A DNA stretch of 64,000 bases from an uncultured Pseudomonadota bacterium. Its GTDB lineage: Bacteria > Myxococcota_A > UBA796 > GCA-2862545. The stretch covers positions 1 to 64,000 of the forward strand of contig CAJXTB010000021.1 in the NCBI GenBank assembly GCA_913061235.1, in the 5' to 3' direction. Made by a program: the position numbers and the translations under genes. Each line of letters opens with the position of its first letter. Position 1 is the first letter of the stretch. Shown here piece by piece: positions 8,554 to 17,161 of this stretch. Below the pieces are notes generated by a model. It searched no databases and had not been told where the DNA came from. It worked only from the letters and a program-made list of their open reading frames with translations.

Positions 8554-9149
8554 TTGCGTTGTTGACGGGCCGACTTGTGGAGCGAGAGGGCTCACGCGGC
8601 ATTCTCGATGTTCGTGGCGTGGGCTACGAAATCTTTGCGGCTACGGGAACTCTAGACAGCTGGGTAGAATCCGACTCAGACGTCGTTGCTCACATCTACA
8701 CTCAAGTATCGGAAGATACGCTGTCGTTGTACGGCTTTGAGGGTGGGGAGCAGCGGCGCGCCTTTGTGACCATGTTGGGTGTCAGCGGTGTTGGACCGAA
8801 AGTGGCACTTGCGGCCCTTGAGACCATGCCGGTGTCGGACTTGGCTCAGGCGTGCGATAGCGGGAACATCGCGGCGTTGTCACGCATCAAAGGCGTGGGC
8901 AAGAAGACCGCCCAGCGTATGGCCTTGGAGCTCAAGGGCAAGCTGCCTACAACCTTCTCAGTCAACTCACCAGCCAAGGCGCCAGTGGCCGGTGACCAGC
9001 TTCCATTGGCCCTAGACCGGCTGGGCTACAGCAAGGCCGAGATCAGTCGTGCCATGTCCGCGCTCGCTGCGCAGGGTGTGGGGGACGATGAGCCGGTACC
9101 CCAACGCTTGCGTGCTGCGCTTGCCGTGCTCTCTGGAGTTGGCTCGTGA
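8550..9149 (+). CDS. ruvA: Holliday junction branch-migration protein RuvA
   Basis: A 199-residue protein starting at GTG 8550, inside the ruvC stop (GTGA). Domain I is the OB-fold ([14 protein letters not shown] onwards, with GVGYEIF). Domain II holds two helix-hairpin-helix motifs ([11 protein letters not shown] and [12 protein letters not shown]) for junction-DNA backbone contacts. Domain III near the C-terminus (about 150-199) is the flexible RuvB-binding helix bundle. RuvA tetramers hold the junction flat and load RuvB hexamers. The size equals that of other RuvA proteins. The GTG start is favoured because it gives the canonical N-terminus. Confidence 0.97.
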   Translation: MIALLTGRLVEREGSRGILDVRGVGYEIFAATGTLDSWVESDSDVVAHIYTQVSEDTLSLYGFEGGEQRRAFVTMLGVSGVGPKVALAALETMPVSDLAQACDSGNIAALSRIKGVGKKTAQRMALELKGKLPTTFSVNSPAKAPVAGDQLPLALDRLGYSKAEISRAMSALAAQGVGDDEPVPQRLRAALAVLSGVGS

Positions 9150-10156
9150 ACCGCGTCGTTGACCCTACTGAAACCGAAGCCCATGACCCGGCACTGCGTC
9201 CGCGCAACCTGCGCGAGTTCGTGGGTCAGAAACGCATTGTCGAGAACCTTCGGGTGTACATCAAAGCGGCATTGCAGCGTGGCGAGCCCCTTGACCATGT
9301 GCTCTTGGCTGGGCCTCCGGGTCTAGGAAAGACCTCTCTGGCCTACGTTATCGCTGAGACAATGGGGACTCAAGTACGCACTGCTTCGGGACCTACGCTC
9401 GAGCGTGGCGGAGACCTTGCCGCCATTCTGACTGGTTTGGATAAGGGCGAGGTCTTGTTTATCGACGAGATTCACCGCATGTCGCGTGCTGTTGAAGAGG
9501 TGCTCTACCCGGCGATGGAGGACTTCGAGATCGACTTGGTCCTTGGCTCTGGTCCTGGTGCCCAGTCGCTCAAGGTGCCCCTGCAGCCGTTCACACTTGT
9601 GGCGGCAACCACCCGCTCGGGCATGCTGACTGCCCCTTTGCGCGCTCGGTTCGGCATTCACGCGACCTTCGACTTTTACTCCGCCGCCGAGCTGGCCATC
9701 ATCATCACCGCCAGCGCTGAGCGAATGGGAGTCGTCATCACCCCGGAGGGCTGCCGTGAGCTCGCGCGTCGTAGCCGGGGCACGCCACGCATCGCCAACC
9801 GCATGTTGCGGCGGGTGCGAGACTTCGCTGAGGTGCAAGGTGACGGCACAATCGACGCCGACATCACCCGAATCTCGCTCGAGCGTCTAGAGGTAGACCT
9901 ACTCGGTCTAGACAATATGGACCGTCGCATTCTGGAGGCTATCGCCATCACGTTCAGTGGTGGGCCTGTTGGGCTGGGCACGTTGGCGGCGAGTATTGGT
10001 GAGTCCCGCGACACCATTGAAGAGACCTATGAGCCCTTCTTGATTCAACTGGGATTCCTCCAACGGACACCCCGTGGCCGAGTGGTTACGCCGCGTGGCC
10101 GTGAGCATCTAGGGCTACCTGGACCGGTAGATGCCCCCCAGGAGACGCTACTGTGA
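9146..10156 (+). CDS. ruvB: Holliday junction branch-migration ATPase RuvB
   Basis: A 336-residue AAA+ motor that drives branch migration with RuvA. Starts at GTG 9146, overlapping the ruvA stop. Walker A GPPGLGKT lies at residues 56-63, Walker B LFIDEIH at 104-110. Sensor 1 sits in the strand [11 protein letters not shown], followed by the arginine-finger region PLRARFGI. The C-terminal winged-helix domain contains [15 protein letters not shown] and ends with the usual FLQRTPRGR. Full length with no missing motif. The next gene (DUF192 lipoprotein) starts within its stop codon. Confidence 0.98.
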   Translation: MNRVVDPTETEAHDPALRPRNLREFVGQKRIVENLRVYIKAALQRGEPLDHVLLAGPPGLGKTSLAYVIAETMGTQVRTASGPTLERGGDLAAILTGLDKGEVLFIDEIHRMSRAVEEVLYPAMEDFEIDLVLGSGPGAQSLKVPLQPFTLVAATTRSGMLTAPLRARFGIHATFDFYSAAELAIIITASAERMGVVITPEGCRELARRSRGTPRIANRMLRRVRDFAEVQGDGTIDADITRISLERLEVDLLGLDNMDRRILEAIAITFSGGPVGLGTLAASIGESRDTIEETYEPFLIQLGFLQRTPRGRVVTPRGREHLGLPGPVDAPQETLL

Positions 10157-10590
10157 AAGTACTCTGTATCATCGCGTTGTTCGCACTATCTGCGTGCTCT
10201 AAGAGTCCCTTTGTGACACGGGTTATTCAGGTCGACGGCCGCCCATTGGAAGTGGAAGTCGCCTATACGTACAAGGCGCGCGGCCAGGGCGTCATGGGCA
10301 AGGACGGCTTGACGGACGAGCAGGGTGTGCTCTTCATGTACCCAGAAGAGGCGAATATCGGCTTCTGGATGAAGACGGTGACCTTCCCACTGGACATCGC
10401 ATTTATTAGGTCAGACGGTTCGATTGCGCGAATTGCGCAGATGCAGCCCTTCGTGACCACGAGCACGCCGAGCCTTCAGCCCGTTCAGTATGCCCTGGAG
10501 ATGCGTGAAGGGTGGTTTGCGGACCATGATGTAGTCGTGGGCGAGAAAGTCACCGACATTCCTACAGATCTGGAACCAGAGCCCCGGTAG
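10153..10590 (+). CDS. DUF192 family lipoprotein
   Basis: A 145-residue protein starting at GTG 10153, which overlaps the ruvB stop. The N-terminus is a signal peptide with lipobox L-S-A-C (Cys15). The rest is a DUF192 domain: it has the hallmark [11 protein letters not shown], the segment [23 protein letters not shown] and a C-terminal half with [13 protein letters not shown]192 is a small extracytoplasmic beta fold of unknown biochemical role. Coupling to ruvCAB is odd because the product acts outside the cytoplasm; it may simply be carried by the operon. Converges with the HAD gene 11 bases downstream. Confidence 0.9.
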   Translation: MKVLCIIALFALSACSKSPFVTRVIQVDGRPLEVEVAYTYKARGQGVMGKDGLTDEQGVLFMYPEEANIGFWMKTVTFPLDIAFIRSDGSIARIAQMQPFVTTSTPSLQPVQYALEMREGWFADHDVVVGEKVTDIPTDLEPEPR

Positions 10591-10601
10591 AGCTCGGGCT
10601 T

Positions 10602-11261
10602 CTAGCGGGCACGTCCCCAGTCTACGACGGACCACTTGCGTGCTGTCGCTATGCGTCGCAGCGGCTTGTCCGGATTGACAGCGACTGGCTTGGCCACATT
10701 CTCCAGCAGCTTGAGGTCGGTCACTGAGTCCGTATAGAAGCTGGCTTGCGACAGGTCTTCGCCCTCGCGCGCAGCCCACTCTACGGCGCGGTCGAACTTT
10801 GTATCGCCGTATGCAAACCCGTCGATTTCCCCGGTGAACTTGCCATCGCGGACTTCGAAGCTGGTGTGGATGATGTCGTGTAGGCCCCACGCATCGCGTG
10901 CTGCACGAGCCGCGTACGGGCTGGATGAGGTGGCGACGACGAGCCGGTCGCCTGCAGCGCGATGGGCATCGAGTGCGGCCAAGGCGCCTGGCCGAATGTG
11001 CTGCACGACGTCGTCTGCGAACCACTGCAGGGTGCGCGCCGCCATCTCTTCTTCGTCTTCGCCGGCCAAGCGTCGGACCGCTTCACGGTAGACCTCGTCC
11101 ATGCCTGCGTCATGGCCCATTTGGTAGCGCATCACCCACCACGCTCCCCGGAGGGCGTCCATGGTTGAGAGGCGTCCACCACGCCACTCATGCTTGACCC
11201 ATAGGCTCGCGGAGTTGACGTCAATCAGCGTACGATCGAGGTCGAACAGCGCGATTGCCAT
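10602..11261 (-). CDS. HAD superfamily hydrolase, subfamily IB (phosphoserine phosphatase-like)
   Basis: A 219-residue HAD phosphatase. Motif I is FDLDRTL (residues 6-12), with the nucleophile and acid/base Asp pair (DLD). Motif II is the Ser region VVATSSSPYAARA. Lys of motif III and motif IV (SFYTDSVTDLKLLE) complete the active site. The combination with VAVNPDKPLRRIA near the end is typical of HAD-IB proteins related to SerB and CicA. Substrate unknown; a small phosphate monoester is likely. It lies 3 bases downstream of the TerB-like gene on the same strand and is probably cotranscribed with it. Confidence 0.88.
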   Translation of the reverse strand: MAIALFDLDRTLIDVNSASLWVKHEWRGGRLSTMDALRGAWWVMRYQMGHDAGMDEVYREAVRRLAGEDEEEMAARTLQWFADDVVQHIRPGALAALDAHRAAGDRLVVATSSSPYAARAARDAWGLHDIIHTSFEVRDGKFTGEIDGFAYGDTKFDRAVEWAAREGEDLSQASFYTDSVTDLKLLENVAKPVAVNPDKPLRRIATARKWSVVDWGRAR

Positions 11262-11264
11262 GAG

Positions 11265-12104
11265 TCAGGTGCCTCGGGTCTGGCGAATGATGGGGGGCTG
11301 AGTGGAGCGTGGTTTGTCGTCAACGCCGAACAGACGGTCGAGGAAGGCGACCAGTCCGGTCAAGCGGCCATCCACGAGGGTCCACTTGTGTCCGCTCTCA
11401 GTGCGCACCACAACCGACGCGCCGAGCATTGGAACGCGGCTGTACGCGACAATATCGGTCCAAGGGAGGAAGGCCAGGCCCTCACGAAAGCGCCCAGCGA
11501 GTCCCTTGTCGTAGAAGCCGAGTGTCTCGACTTGCTCGAGGCCAATGCGGGCAATGCCGACCACATCTGCCGGAACGATCTGGGAGAGGGGGCCCGAGCA
11601 TGGATTGTCGTCACGCAGGACGGCTTTCCATTTGACCTGGGTCAAGCAGTCTCGGACTCGACTGATGTCGACCGGACGCAGTGACTGACCCATAGTTTCG
11701 GCAATGACGCGGTCCAATGCACCCTTAGGAAGTCCGAGTCCGTTGGCCATCGACTCCAGAAGGGTCATCTCCTCTTCTGCCAAGATGCCGTCTTTCCACG
11801 CCATTCGGGCTGCAAAGCGCAGGCCTGTCCACCGCTCTTCATCAGAAGGCAATGCATGCGCTAGAGCTCTAATGTCCAGTGGGGTTTCCCCAGCAGTCAC
11901 AGCCCACGCCCGAAGTTCGGCAGGGTCGCGGCCTGGGAATAGGCGAAGAAGAAATTCGAGTTCTGCGTCGTCGACAGAACCATCGCTAAAGGCGACGGCA
12001 GCGAGCAGCGCAATCAGGGCGTCATCCGCGGCGTGGCCTGGAACGAGTGCATCTGAGGCGCTCGGGTCGGCAACCATCTGCAGGTAATCATCAATACGCG
12101 CCAT
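11265..12104 (-). CDS. TerB-like domain protein
   Basis: A 279-residue cytoplasmic protein if ATG 12104 is used; it has GAGG at good distance, whereas an upstream TTG in frame has none. The N-terminal 165 residues are helical with two similar acidic units (AVAFSDGSVDDAELEFLLRL and AARMAWKDGILAEEEMTLLE). These resemble the TerB/DjlA-type helical fold, where a D-G-x-[LV]-x-x-x-E motif recurs. The C-terminal 100 residues are beta-rich (YSRVPMLGASVVVRTESG), PH-like in look. Function unknown; TerB domains occur in metal-stress and membrane-associated proteins. It is upstream of and adjacent to the HAD gene, and diverges from the sugar-kinase gene at 12157 with 52 bases between starts. Confidence 0.7.
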   Translation of the reverse strand: MARIDDYLQMVADPSASDALVPGHAADDALIALLAAVAFSDGSVDDAELEFLLRLFPGRDPAELRAWAVTAGETPLDIRALAHALPSDEERWTGLRFAARMAWKDGILAEEEMTLLESMANGLGLPKGALDRVIAETMGQSLRPVDISRVRDCLTQVKWKAVLRDDNPCSGPLSQIVPADVVGIARIGLEQVETLGFYDKGLAGRFREGLAFLPWTDIVAYSRVPMLGASVVVRTESGHKWTLVDGRLTGLVAFLDRLFGVDDKPRSTQPPIIRQTRGT

Positions 12105-12156
12105 AGAGGTCCTCAAAGGGGGGCGGGTTGCAGTCTATCAAGGTACGTCGACGATC

Positions 12157-13170
12157 ATGAGCAGCCTTCCATTCGACGTCCGACAACACTGGGTGTGGCC
12201 CCCACAAACCGTGTTCACATCCTCTGAGGATGGGTTGATCAATGCCACTTGGCTGGCGCGCGACGCGGGGCAACTGCTCGGGGTCGTTCAACGCCTGAAC
12301 ACTGGCATCTTTGTCCCGGAGGTCCACGAGGACATTCAGGCGGTCACAACCTACTTGGCTCAAGCGGGTTTGTTGACGACGAAGCTGGTGCCGACGACAG
12401 CGGGCGATCTGTGGGCCACAACATCATCCGGGGTGTATCGACGCCTGACTCCGGTTGGACATTCCACTATTCACGCCTTGAGCTCGGCAAGTGAGGCCCA
12501 GTCTGCCGGGCGTCTTGTCGGACGCTTTCATACGGCCCTGACCGGGTTTGAACACGACTTCCGAAGCGTTCGCGCTGGGGCACACGACACTCACGCCCAC
12601 ATGGCTGGGCTTGCGTCTGCCGTTCAGGCTCACTCCAACCACCGGTTGTACGACCAAGTGGCACCGTTGGCCGAGCGCATTGCCGCTCTTTGGCAGTCGT
12701 GGGATGGGGAGTTGGACGGGCCGAAGCGTGTCATTCACGGTGATCTGAAGGTGAGCAATCTGCGCTGGACGGATGGCGAGGCGGTTGCGGTGATCGATCT
12801 GGACACGGTGCAGATCAGCACGCTTGCCATTGAGCTGGGCGACGCTTTCCGCTCATGGTGCAACCGGTCGAACGAGTCGGACGCCAACAGTGTGTTTGAC
12901 GTTGACCTGTTTGCGGCCGCAATCCGTGGCTATGCGGAGGTTGTGACTCCGGTGCCAGAAGAATGGCAGGCTATCGTCCCCGGCATCGAGCGCATTGCGA
13001 CGGAGCTGGCGGCACGCTTTGCGCGGGATGCACTCGAGGAGTGCTACTTCGGCTTCGATTCGGCCTACGGCACGCGCGGTGACCACAACCTGCTGCGTGC
13101 AATGGGGCAGCTGTCGTTAGCGGAGTCCGTTCGTGCTCAACGCGCAGCAGCGGAAGCGGCGATGTCCTAG
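12157..13170 (+). CDS. Phosphotransferase of the APH fold, N-acetylhexosamine kinase (NahK)-like
   Basis: A 337-residue kinase of the aminoglycoside/choline phosphotransferase fold. The N-lobe has the NahK-like sequence GLINATW then VVQRLNTGIF (residues 26-52). The catalytic loop is HGDLKVSN (194-201) and the metal-binding segment IDLDTVQ (213-219), followed by ELGDAFRSWCN. These last features are closer to N-acetylhexosamine 1-kinases than to antibiotic kinases. It probably phosphorylates an amino sugar or related small molecule. Sugar metabolism genes (pgi, malQ) follow within 1-2 kb, which supports that reading. The stop shares a CTAG with the convergent gene at 13167. Confidence 0.85.
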   Translation: MSSLPFDVRQHWVWPPQTVFTSSEDGLINATWLARDAGQLLGVVQRLNTGIFVPEVHEDIQAVTTYLAQAGLLTTKLVPTTAGDLWATTSSGVYRRLTPVGHSTIHALSSASEAQSAGRLVGRFHTALTGFEHDFRSVRAGAHDTHAHMAGLASAVQAHSNHRLYDQVAPLAERIAALWQSWDGELDGPKRVIHGDLKVSNLRWTDGEAVAVIDLDTVQISTLAIELGDAFRSWCNRSNESDANSVFDVDLFAAAIRGYAEVVTPVPEEWQAIVPGIERIATELAARFARDALEECYFGFDSAYGTRGDHNLLRAMGQLSLAESVRAQRAAAEAAMS

Positions 13171-13778
13171 CCGAGCTTGATAGCGCCCAAGGCCCAGAAC
13201 AGGTCTTCGGGGGAGTCGATACCGCGCGCCAAGGCTTCGTCAACGGCTTCTCGCACGACATTGCCGGCGCCGTAGAAGCGCCAGTGGCCACGGCCTTCGA
13301 GGTAGAAGTATCGCCCGTCGCCGTATGCGATTTCTGTGACGGTAGCGCGGCCAAAGGTGTGTGTGCGGACTTCGGCGGGAGCATTGAAGCGCATCAAGAT
13401 GCGCGCAATCCACGGCACTGTGACGTCCAACTGGCGCAGGAAGGCATCTGGGCCGATGAGCCCGCGGACGTGACCGGGAAGCATGGCAACCGTGGTGAAC
13501 CAGGCGCCTCGGTCCAGAGACGAGCCGCTGGTACCGATCGTGCCTTCTGGAAGCGCCTTTGAGGAGAAGAAAACGCTGTTGATCCGACGACCGTCTGCCA
13601 ACGCCCCTAGCGCCGACCCTGTGGAGATCACATGGCGGCGCGCGAGGCGGTGCAAGACCGTCCGGCCGGGTTGATCATTCACCCGGACAGGTTCTTCGCC
13701 GACCTTGTGTCCAGCAAGGTCGTAGACTTCCAACGTGTATTCCCGCAAGACCGCTCCGATGCCTCTAGACGGTACCAC
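13167..13778 (-). CDS. Hypothetical protein
   Basis: A 203-residue protein from GTG 13778, 8 bases after the DUF493 gene on the same strand, so probably one transcript; no strong ribosome site is visible and the start is uncertain. No signal peptide or membrane helix. The N-terminal half looks beta-rich with a basic patch (LHRLARRHVIS), and the middle has VTVPWIARILMRF followed by a beta hairpin (YGDGRYFYLEGRGHW). I do not recognise the family. Its stop shares the palindrome CTAG with the convergent kinase gene. Confidence 0.65.
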   Translation of the reverse strand: MVPSRGIGAVLREYTLEVYDLAGHKVGEEPVRVNDQPGRTVLHRLARRHVISTGSALGALADGRRINSVFFSSKALPEGTIGTSGSSLDRGAWFTTVAMLPGHVRGLIGPDAFLRQLDVTVPWIARILMRFNAPAEVRTHTFGRATVTEIAYGDGRYFYLEGRGHWRFYGAGNVVREAVDEALARGIDSPEDLFWALGAIKLG

Positions 13779-13786
13779 AAGGCTCG

Positions 13787-14068
13787 CTACATCTTCGCGA
13801 GCACGTGTTCCATCGTTCCGAGGACTTCGTAGACGTCCAGCACCGATTCTGCACTCACAAGCTCGATTCGCACGTGTAAGGCCACGTACGTACCCTTACT
13901 CGAGTGCCTCTCCTCAACGTCCATTACGCGAGCTCCCGCTCCGGCCGCAGCGGCCATGGCGGTGACTGTAGTTGTTGCCGACGGCGGTCGCACGACCACC
14001 CGGAACTGAAAAGGACCAGGAAAGGTATGATTTGACCGTAGAAGCTCAAGCGATTCTTCTCGCTCCAT
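13787..14068 (-). CDS. DUF493 (YbeD-like) protein
   Basis: A 93-residue protein; ATG 14068 is chosen because GGAGG lies 6 bases upstream and the result matches the family length. DUF493/YbeD proteins have a small ACT-like alpha/beta fold. The signature is visible as NHTFPGPFQFRVVVRP near the start (family: F-P-x-x-F-x-[FL]-K-V-[IM]) and S-S-K-G-x-Y-x-[AS]-[LV]-[HT]-[VL] as HSSKGTYVALHVRI (residues about 57-70). The ending VYEVLGTMEHVLAKML-like is also typical. Role unclear; a regulatory role is proposed for ACT-like folds. Diverges from pgi, 94 bases away. Confidence 0.85.
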   Translation of the reverse strand: MEREESLELLRSNHTFPGPFQFRVVVRPPSATTTVTAMAAAAGAGARVMDVEERHSSKGTYVALHVRIELVSAESVLDVYEVLGTMEHVLAKM

Positions 14069-14162
14069 TTGCACCTCCGACGCCCTTCTGACCCGTTGAT
14101 GCCCCCGTGTCGACGGTCGGTAGGGTACACGGGCAGCACGACTTGGCAGCACGAGGACACGG

Positions 14163-15698
14163 ATGGCCGGACTACCGGAACTCTTCTTGGAACAACCTGG
14201 ACAAGCAATCAGCCTGGATGTGTCGACCATGGGTCTGCACGTGCCATCGCTTCATGCTTTGGACTGGAAACGCGTATTCGGTGAGATGCGTGCGCTGGAA
14301 TCAGGCGCCGTTGCCAATGTCGATGAAGACAGGCAGGTGGGCCATTACTGGCTTCGTGCGCCTGAACGCGCGCCGACCATGGCCTACGCCTCCGCGATCG
14401 GTGAAGCGGTGGAGGAGGTTGTCGGCTTCGTCCGCGGCGTCCGTTCTGGGGCTATCACGGCGCCAGATGGCTCACGATTCACAGATGTGCTGCACATCGG
14501 CACCGGTGGTAGCGCTCTGGGGCCCGGCTTCCTGGTCGATGCCTGCGGGACAGACGAGGGGCTAACTGTTCAGTTCCTCGACAATACCGATCCTGACGGC
14601 ATTCACCGTATCCTGCGCGGAATCGGAGACCGGCTTCGGACCACACTTCTGGTGATGGTCAGCAAGTCGGGAAGCACACCCGAGCCCAACAACGCCCTGG
14701 CGATTGTTCATGACCAGCTCGCCTTGCGTGGATTGCCGATTGGACCCGTCTCAGTTGCTGTGACTGTCGAGGGTAGCTCCCTGTCGAAGCGGGCAAAAGA
14801 GGAAGGGTGGCTTCGCTCGTTCCCAGTGTGGCAGTGGGTCGGCGGGCGCGTGTCGTCGATGTCGGCGGCCGGGCTGCTTCCGGCAGGTCTGGCCGGTGCT
14901 GAGATCGGCGGGCTGTTGTCGGGTGCCGCTCAAATGGATGAGTGGACACGGACCGAAGACGTCCTGCGAAACCCGGCAGCGTTGTTGGCAGGAGCTTGGT
15001 ACTTGGCGGGTAATGGGAAAGGAGACCGCTGCGGTGTCACCATTCCTTACGCGGACCGCTACGTCCTGCTGTCCCGCCACCTGCAGCAGGTCATCATGGA
15101 GTCCATCGGTCAGCGTCTGGACCGCGACGGCAACGAGGTTCGCCAGGGCCTCACCGTGTACGGGAACAAGGGGTCGACCGACCAGCATGCCTTCGTCCAG
15201 CAGCTTCGGGATGGCCGAGACGATTTCTTCGTCATGTTCGTTCAAGTGCTCGACATTGGGCTGACCGGTGACGTTGAGATTCAACCCGGCATCACAACTG
15301 GCGACTACCTTCAGGGGTTTTTGCTGGGGACTCGACGCGCACTCATCGACGAGGGTCGACCTGTCATGACCTTGACAGTCCCCACGGTCGACGCGCGCTG
15401 TACCGGTGCACTCATCGCGCTGTTTGAGCGGGCGGTCAGCTTCTACGGCACCCTCATCAACATCAATCCGTACCACCAGCCTGGCGTTGAAGCGGGCAAG
15501 AAGGCTGCGGCGCTAGCGCTAGAGATGTCGACCTCACTACGCGGACTCATTGCGACGGATGGTCAGACGGTGGACGCATTGTCCGAGGCCCTGAAGGCCC
15601 CGAAACTGGATGTCTACTTCTTGCTCCAGCGACTAGAAGCGACGGGTCGTGTTCGTCAGGACCGTACGGGTCGTGACGTTCTCTGGGTGTGCACATGA
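14163..15698 (+). CDS. pgi: Glucose-6-phosphate isomerase
   Basis: A 511-residue enzyme interconverting glucose-6-phosphate and fructose-6-phosphate. The phosphate-binding segments HIGTGGSALGP (111-121) and SKSGSTPE (167-174) are present. The catalytic Glu region is MESIGQRLDRDG, with GNKGSTDQHAFVQQLRDG and NPYHQPGVEAGKK toward the end, matching PGI signatures. A C-terminal extension of about 60 residues (TDGQTVDALSEAL...LLQRLEATGRV) recalls the longer cyanobacterial/plant-type enzymes rather than the E. coli form. malQ starts within its stop (ATGA), so the pair is coupled: hexose phosphate formation directly beside glucan breakdown. Confidence 0.95.
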   Translation: MAGLPELFLEQPGQAISLDVSTMGLHVPSLHALDWKRVFGEMRALESGAVANVDEDRQVGHYWLRAPERAPTMAYASAIGEAVEEVVGFVRGVRSGAITAPDGSRFTDVLHIGTGGSALGPGFLVDACGTDEGLTVQFLDNTDPDGIHRILRGIGDRLRTTLLVMVSKSGSTPEPNNALAIVHDQLALRGLPIGPVSVAVTVEGSSLSKRAKEEGWLRSFPVWQWVGGRVSSMSAAGLLPAGLAGAEIGGLLSGAAQMDEWTRTEDVLRNPAALLAGAWYLAGNGKGDRCGVTIPYADRYVLLSRHLQQVIMESIGQRLDRDGNEVRQGLTVYGNKGSTDQHAFVQQLRDGRDDFFVMFVQVLDIGLTGDVEIQPGITTGDYLQGFLLGTRRALIDEGRPVMTLTVPTVDARCTGALIALFERAVSFYGTLININPYHQPGVEAGKKAAALALEMSTSLRGLIATDGQTVDALSEALKAPKLDVYFLLQRLEATGRVRQDRTGRDVLWVCT

Positions 15699-17122
15699 GA
15701 CGCGCGGGCCTACTTCTGCATCCCTCGAGCTTGCCGGGACCGTATGGCATTGGTGACATTGGCCCATCCGCCCGAAGTCTGATGGGCTGGCTGGAGTCAG
15801 CGGGCATCCGCCTGTGGCAGTTTTTGCCGTTGAACCCGGTGGATGGTCTTGGCTGTCCCTACGCATCTCCGAGTGCGTTCGCCGCAGAGCCGCTGCTGAT
15901 CAGCATTGATGACCTGATCACCGATGGCTGGCTAAAAGCGACCGAACGTCCGTTGTTTCCCGGCATTATGGACACTGTCGATTGGTCGTGGGTTCACCAG
16001 TTCAAGGGGGCGGCGCTTCGCCTAGCCGCTGTGCGGGTCGCCAAATCGGTGGACGTTCGCGGGTGGGCCGCTGAGCGCGACTGGGTGCTCCCATGGGCGA
16101 CCTTCAGCGCACACCGAGACGTTCATGGCGGCGAGTGGCAGTCGTGGCCTTCCACACTTGGGGACCCCGATGATGCCGTGATTGACGTGCACATCGCCCT
16201 TCAGTGGTTGTTTGATCAGCAGTGGTCGAGGCTGCGTGAGGTGGCCCGGTCGCACGGTGTTGCCCTGTGGGGTGACCTGCCCATGTTCGTGGGGGCCTCC
16301 AGCGCCGACACCTGGTCTCATCCAGAGTTGTTTCAGTTGTCGGACGACCAGCGCCCAAGCGTCGTCACTGGTGCTCCGCCGGATTCGTTTTCACCGACCG
16401 GACAAAAATGGGGCCACGCGCACTTCGACGTCGCCCAGCACCGACAGACGGACCACGCCTGGTGGGTCTCGCGCATGTCTCGGCTGCTCGAACATGTGGA
16501 CGCCGTTCGTCTAGACCATTTTCGTGGCCTTGCTGCGGTGTGGGAAATTCCCGCCCATGACCCGGATGCAAGGGGGGGACGCTGGGTGCCAGGGCTTGGC
16601 GCGCCTCTGTTGTCTGCGCTGCAGACGGCGTTTGGCAGCGTGCCGGTCATTGCCGAAGACCTCGGGGTCATCACACCAGATGTCGCGGAGCTGCGTGATG
16701 CGTTCGGCTTGCCGGGAATGGCGATTGCCCAGTTTGCCTACTCGGGCAACGCAGACGCTTCACAGCCGTACTTACCGCACAACCACCGGACGTCGCTCGT
16801 CGTCTACCCGGGCACCCACGACAACAACACGATTGTGGGCTGGTATGCATCCGCAGACGAAGGCACACAAGACCATGTGCGCCGCTACCTCGCTGTCTCG
16901 GGCAACGACATTGCAGGCGACATCGTTCGTTCGGTGTACCGGTCCGTGGCGGATACCTGCATCGTCGCTCTGCAAGATGTTCTCTCACTTGGTGGCAACG
17001 CTCGCATGAACCTCCCCGGCACCTGCGAAGGAAACTGGCAGTGGCGGTGCCGCGCAGACGCGCTCAATGTGGGTGTTGCGAGACGGTTGCGGCAAGAAGC
17101 AGAGCTGAGCGGGCGCATTTGA
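15695..17122 (+). CDS. malQ: 4-alpha-glucanotransferase (amylomaltase)
   Basis: A 475-residue GH77 enzyme that transfers alpha-1,4-glucan segments between maltodextrins, releasing glucose. The start is typical (RAGLLLHPSSLPGPYGIGD). Catalytic motifs follow in GH77 order: VRLDHFRGLAAVWEIPAH with the nucleophile Asp, IAEDLGVITPDV with the acid/base Glu, and PGTHDNNTIVGWY with the third Asp. ATG 15695 overlaps the pgi stop; a GTG six bases earlier is also in frame. With the CUT1-type transporter at 32.5-36.5 kb it implies maltodextrin or glycogen use. The protein is slightly shorter than E. coli MalQ because it lacks that enzyme's N-terminal extension, as in Thermus-type amylomaltases. Confidence 0.95.
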   Translation: MRRAGLLLHPSSLPGPYGIGDIGPSARSLMGWLESAGIRLWQFLPLNPVDGLGCPYASPSAFAAEPLLISIDDLITDGWLKATERPLFPGIMDTVDWSWVHQFKGAALRLAAVRVAKSVDVRGWAAERDWVLPWATFSAHRDVHGGEWQSWPSTLGDPDDAVIDVHIALQWLFDQQWSRLREVARSHGVALWGDLPMFVGASSADTWSHPELFQLSDDQRPSVVTGAPPDSFSPTGQKWGHAHFDVAQHRQTDHAWWVSRMSRLLEHVDAVRLDHFRGLAAVWEIPAHDPDARGGRWVPGLGAPLLSALQTAFGSVPVIAEDLGVITPDVAELRDAFGLPGMAIAQFAYSGNADASQPYLPHNHRTSLVVYPGTHDNNTIVGWYASADEGTQDHVRRYLAVSGNDIAGDIVRSVYRSVADTCIVALQDVLSLGGNARMNLPGTCEGNWQWRCRADALNVGVARRLRQEAELSGRI

Positions 17123-17161
17123 CGTCCGTATCGAGTAGATTGCCACCGTCGGGAGGTTGAT

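Noticed and set aside
12105-12116. TTG at 12116 as start of the TerB-like gene
   Set aside because: It overlaps the GAGG site that serves ATG 12104.
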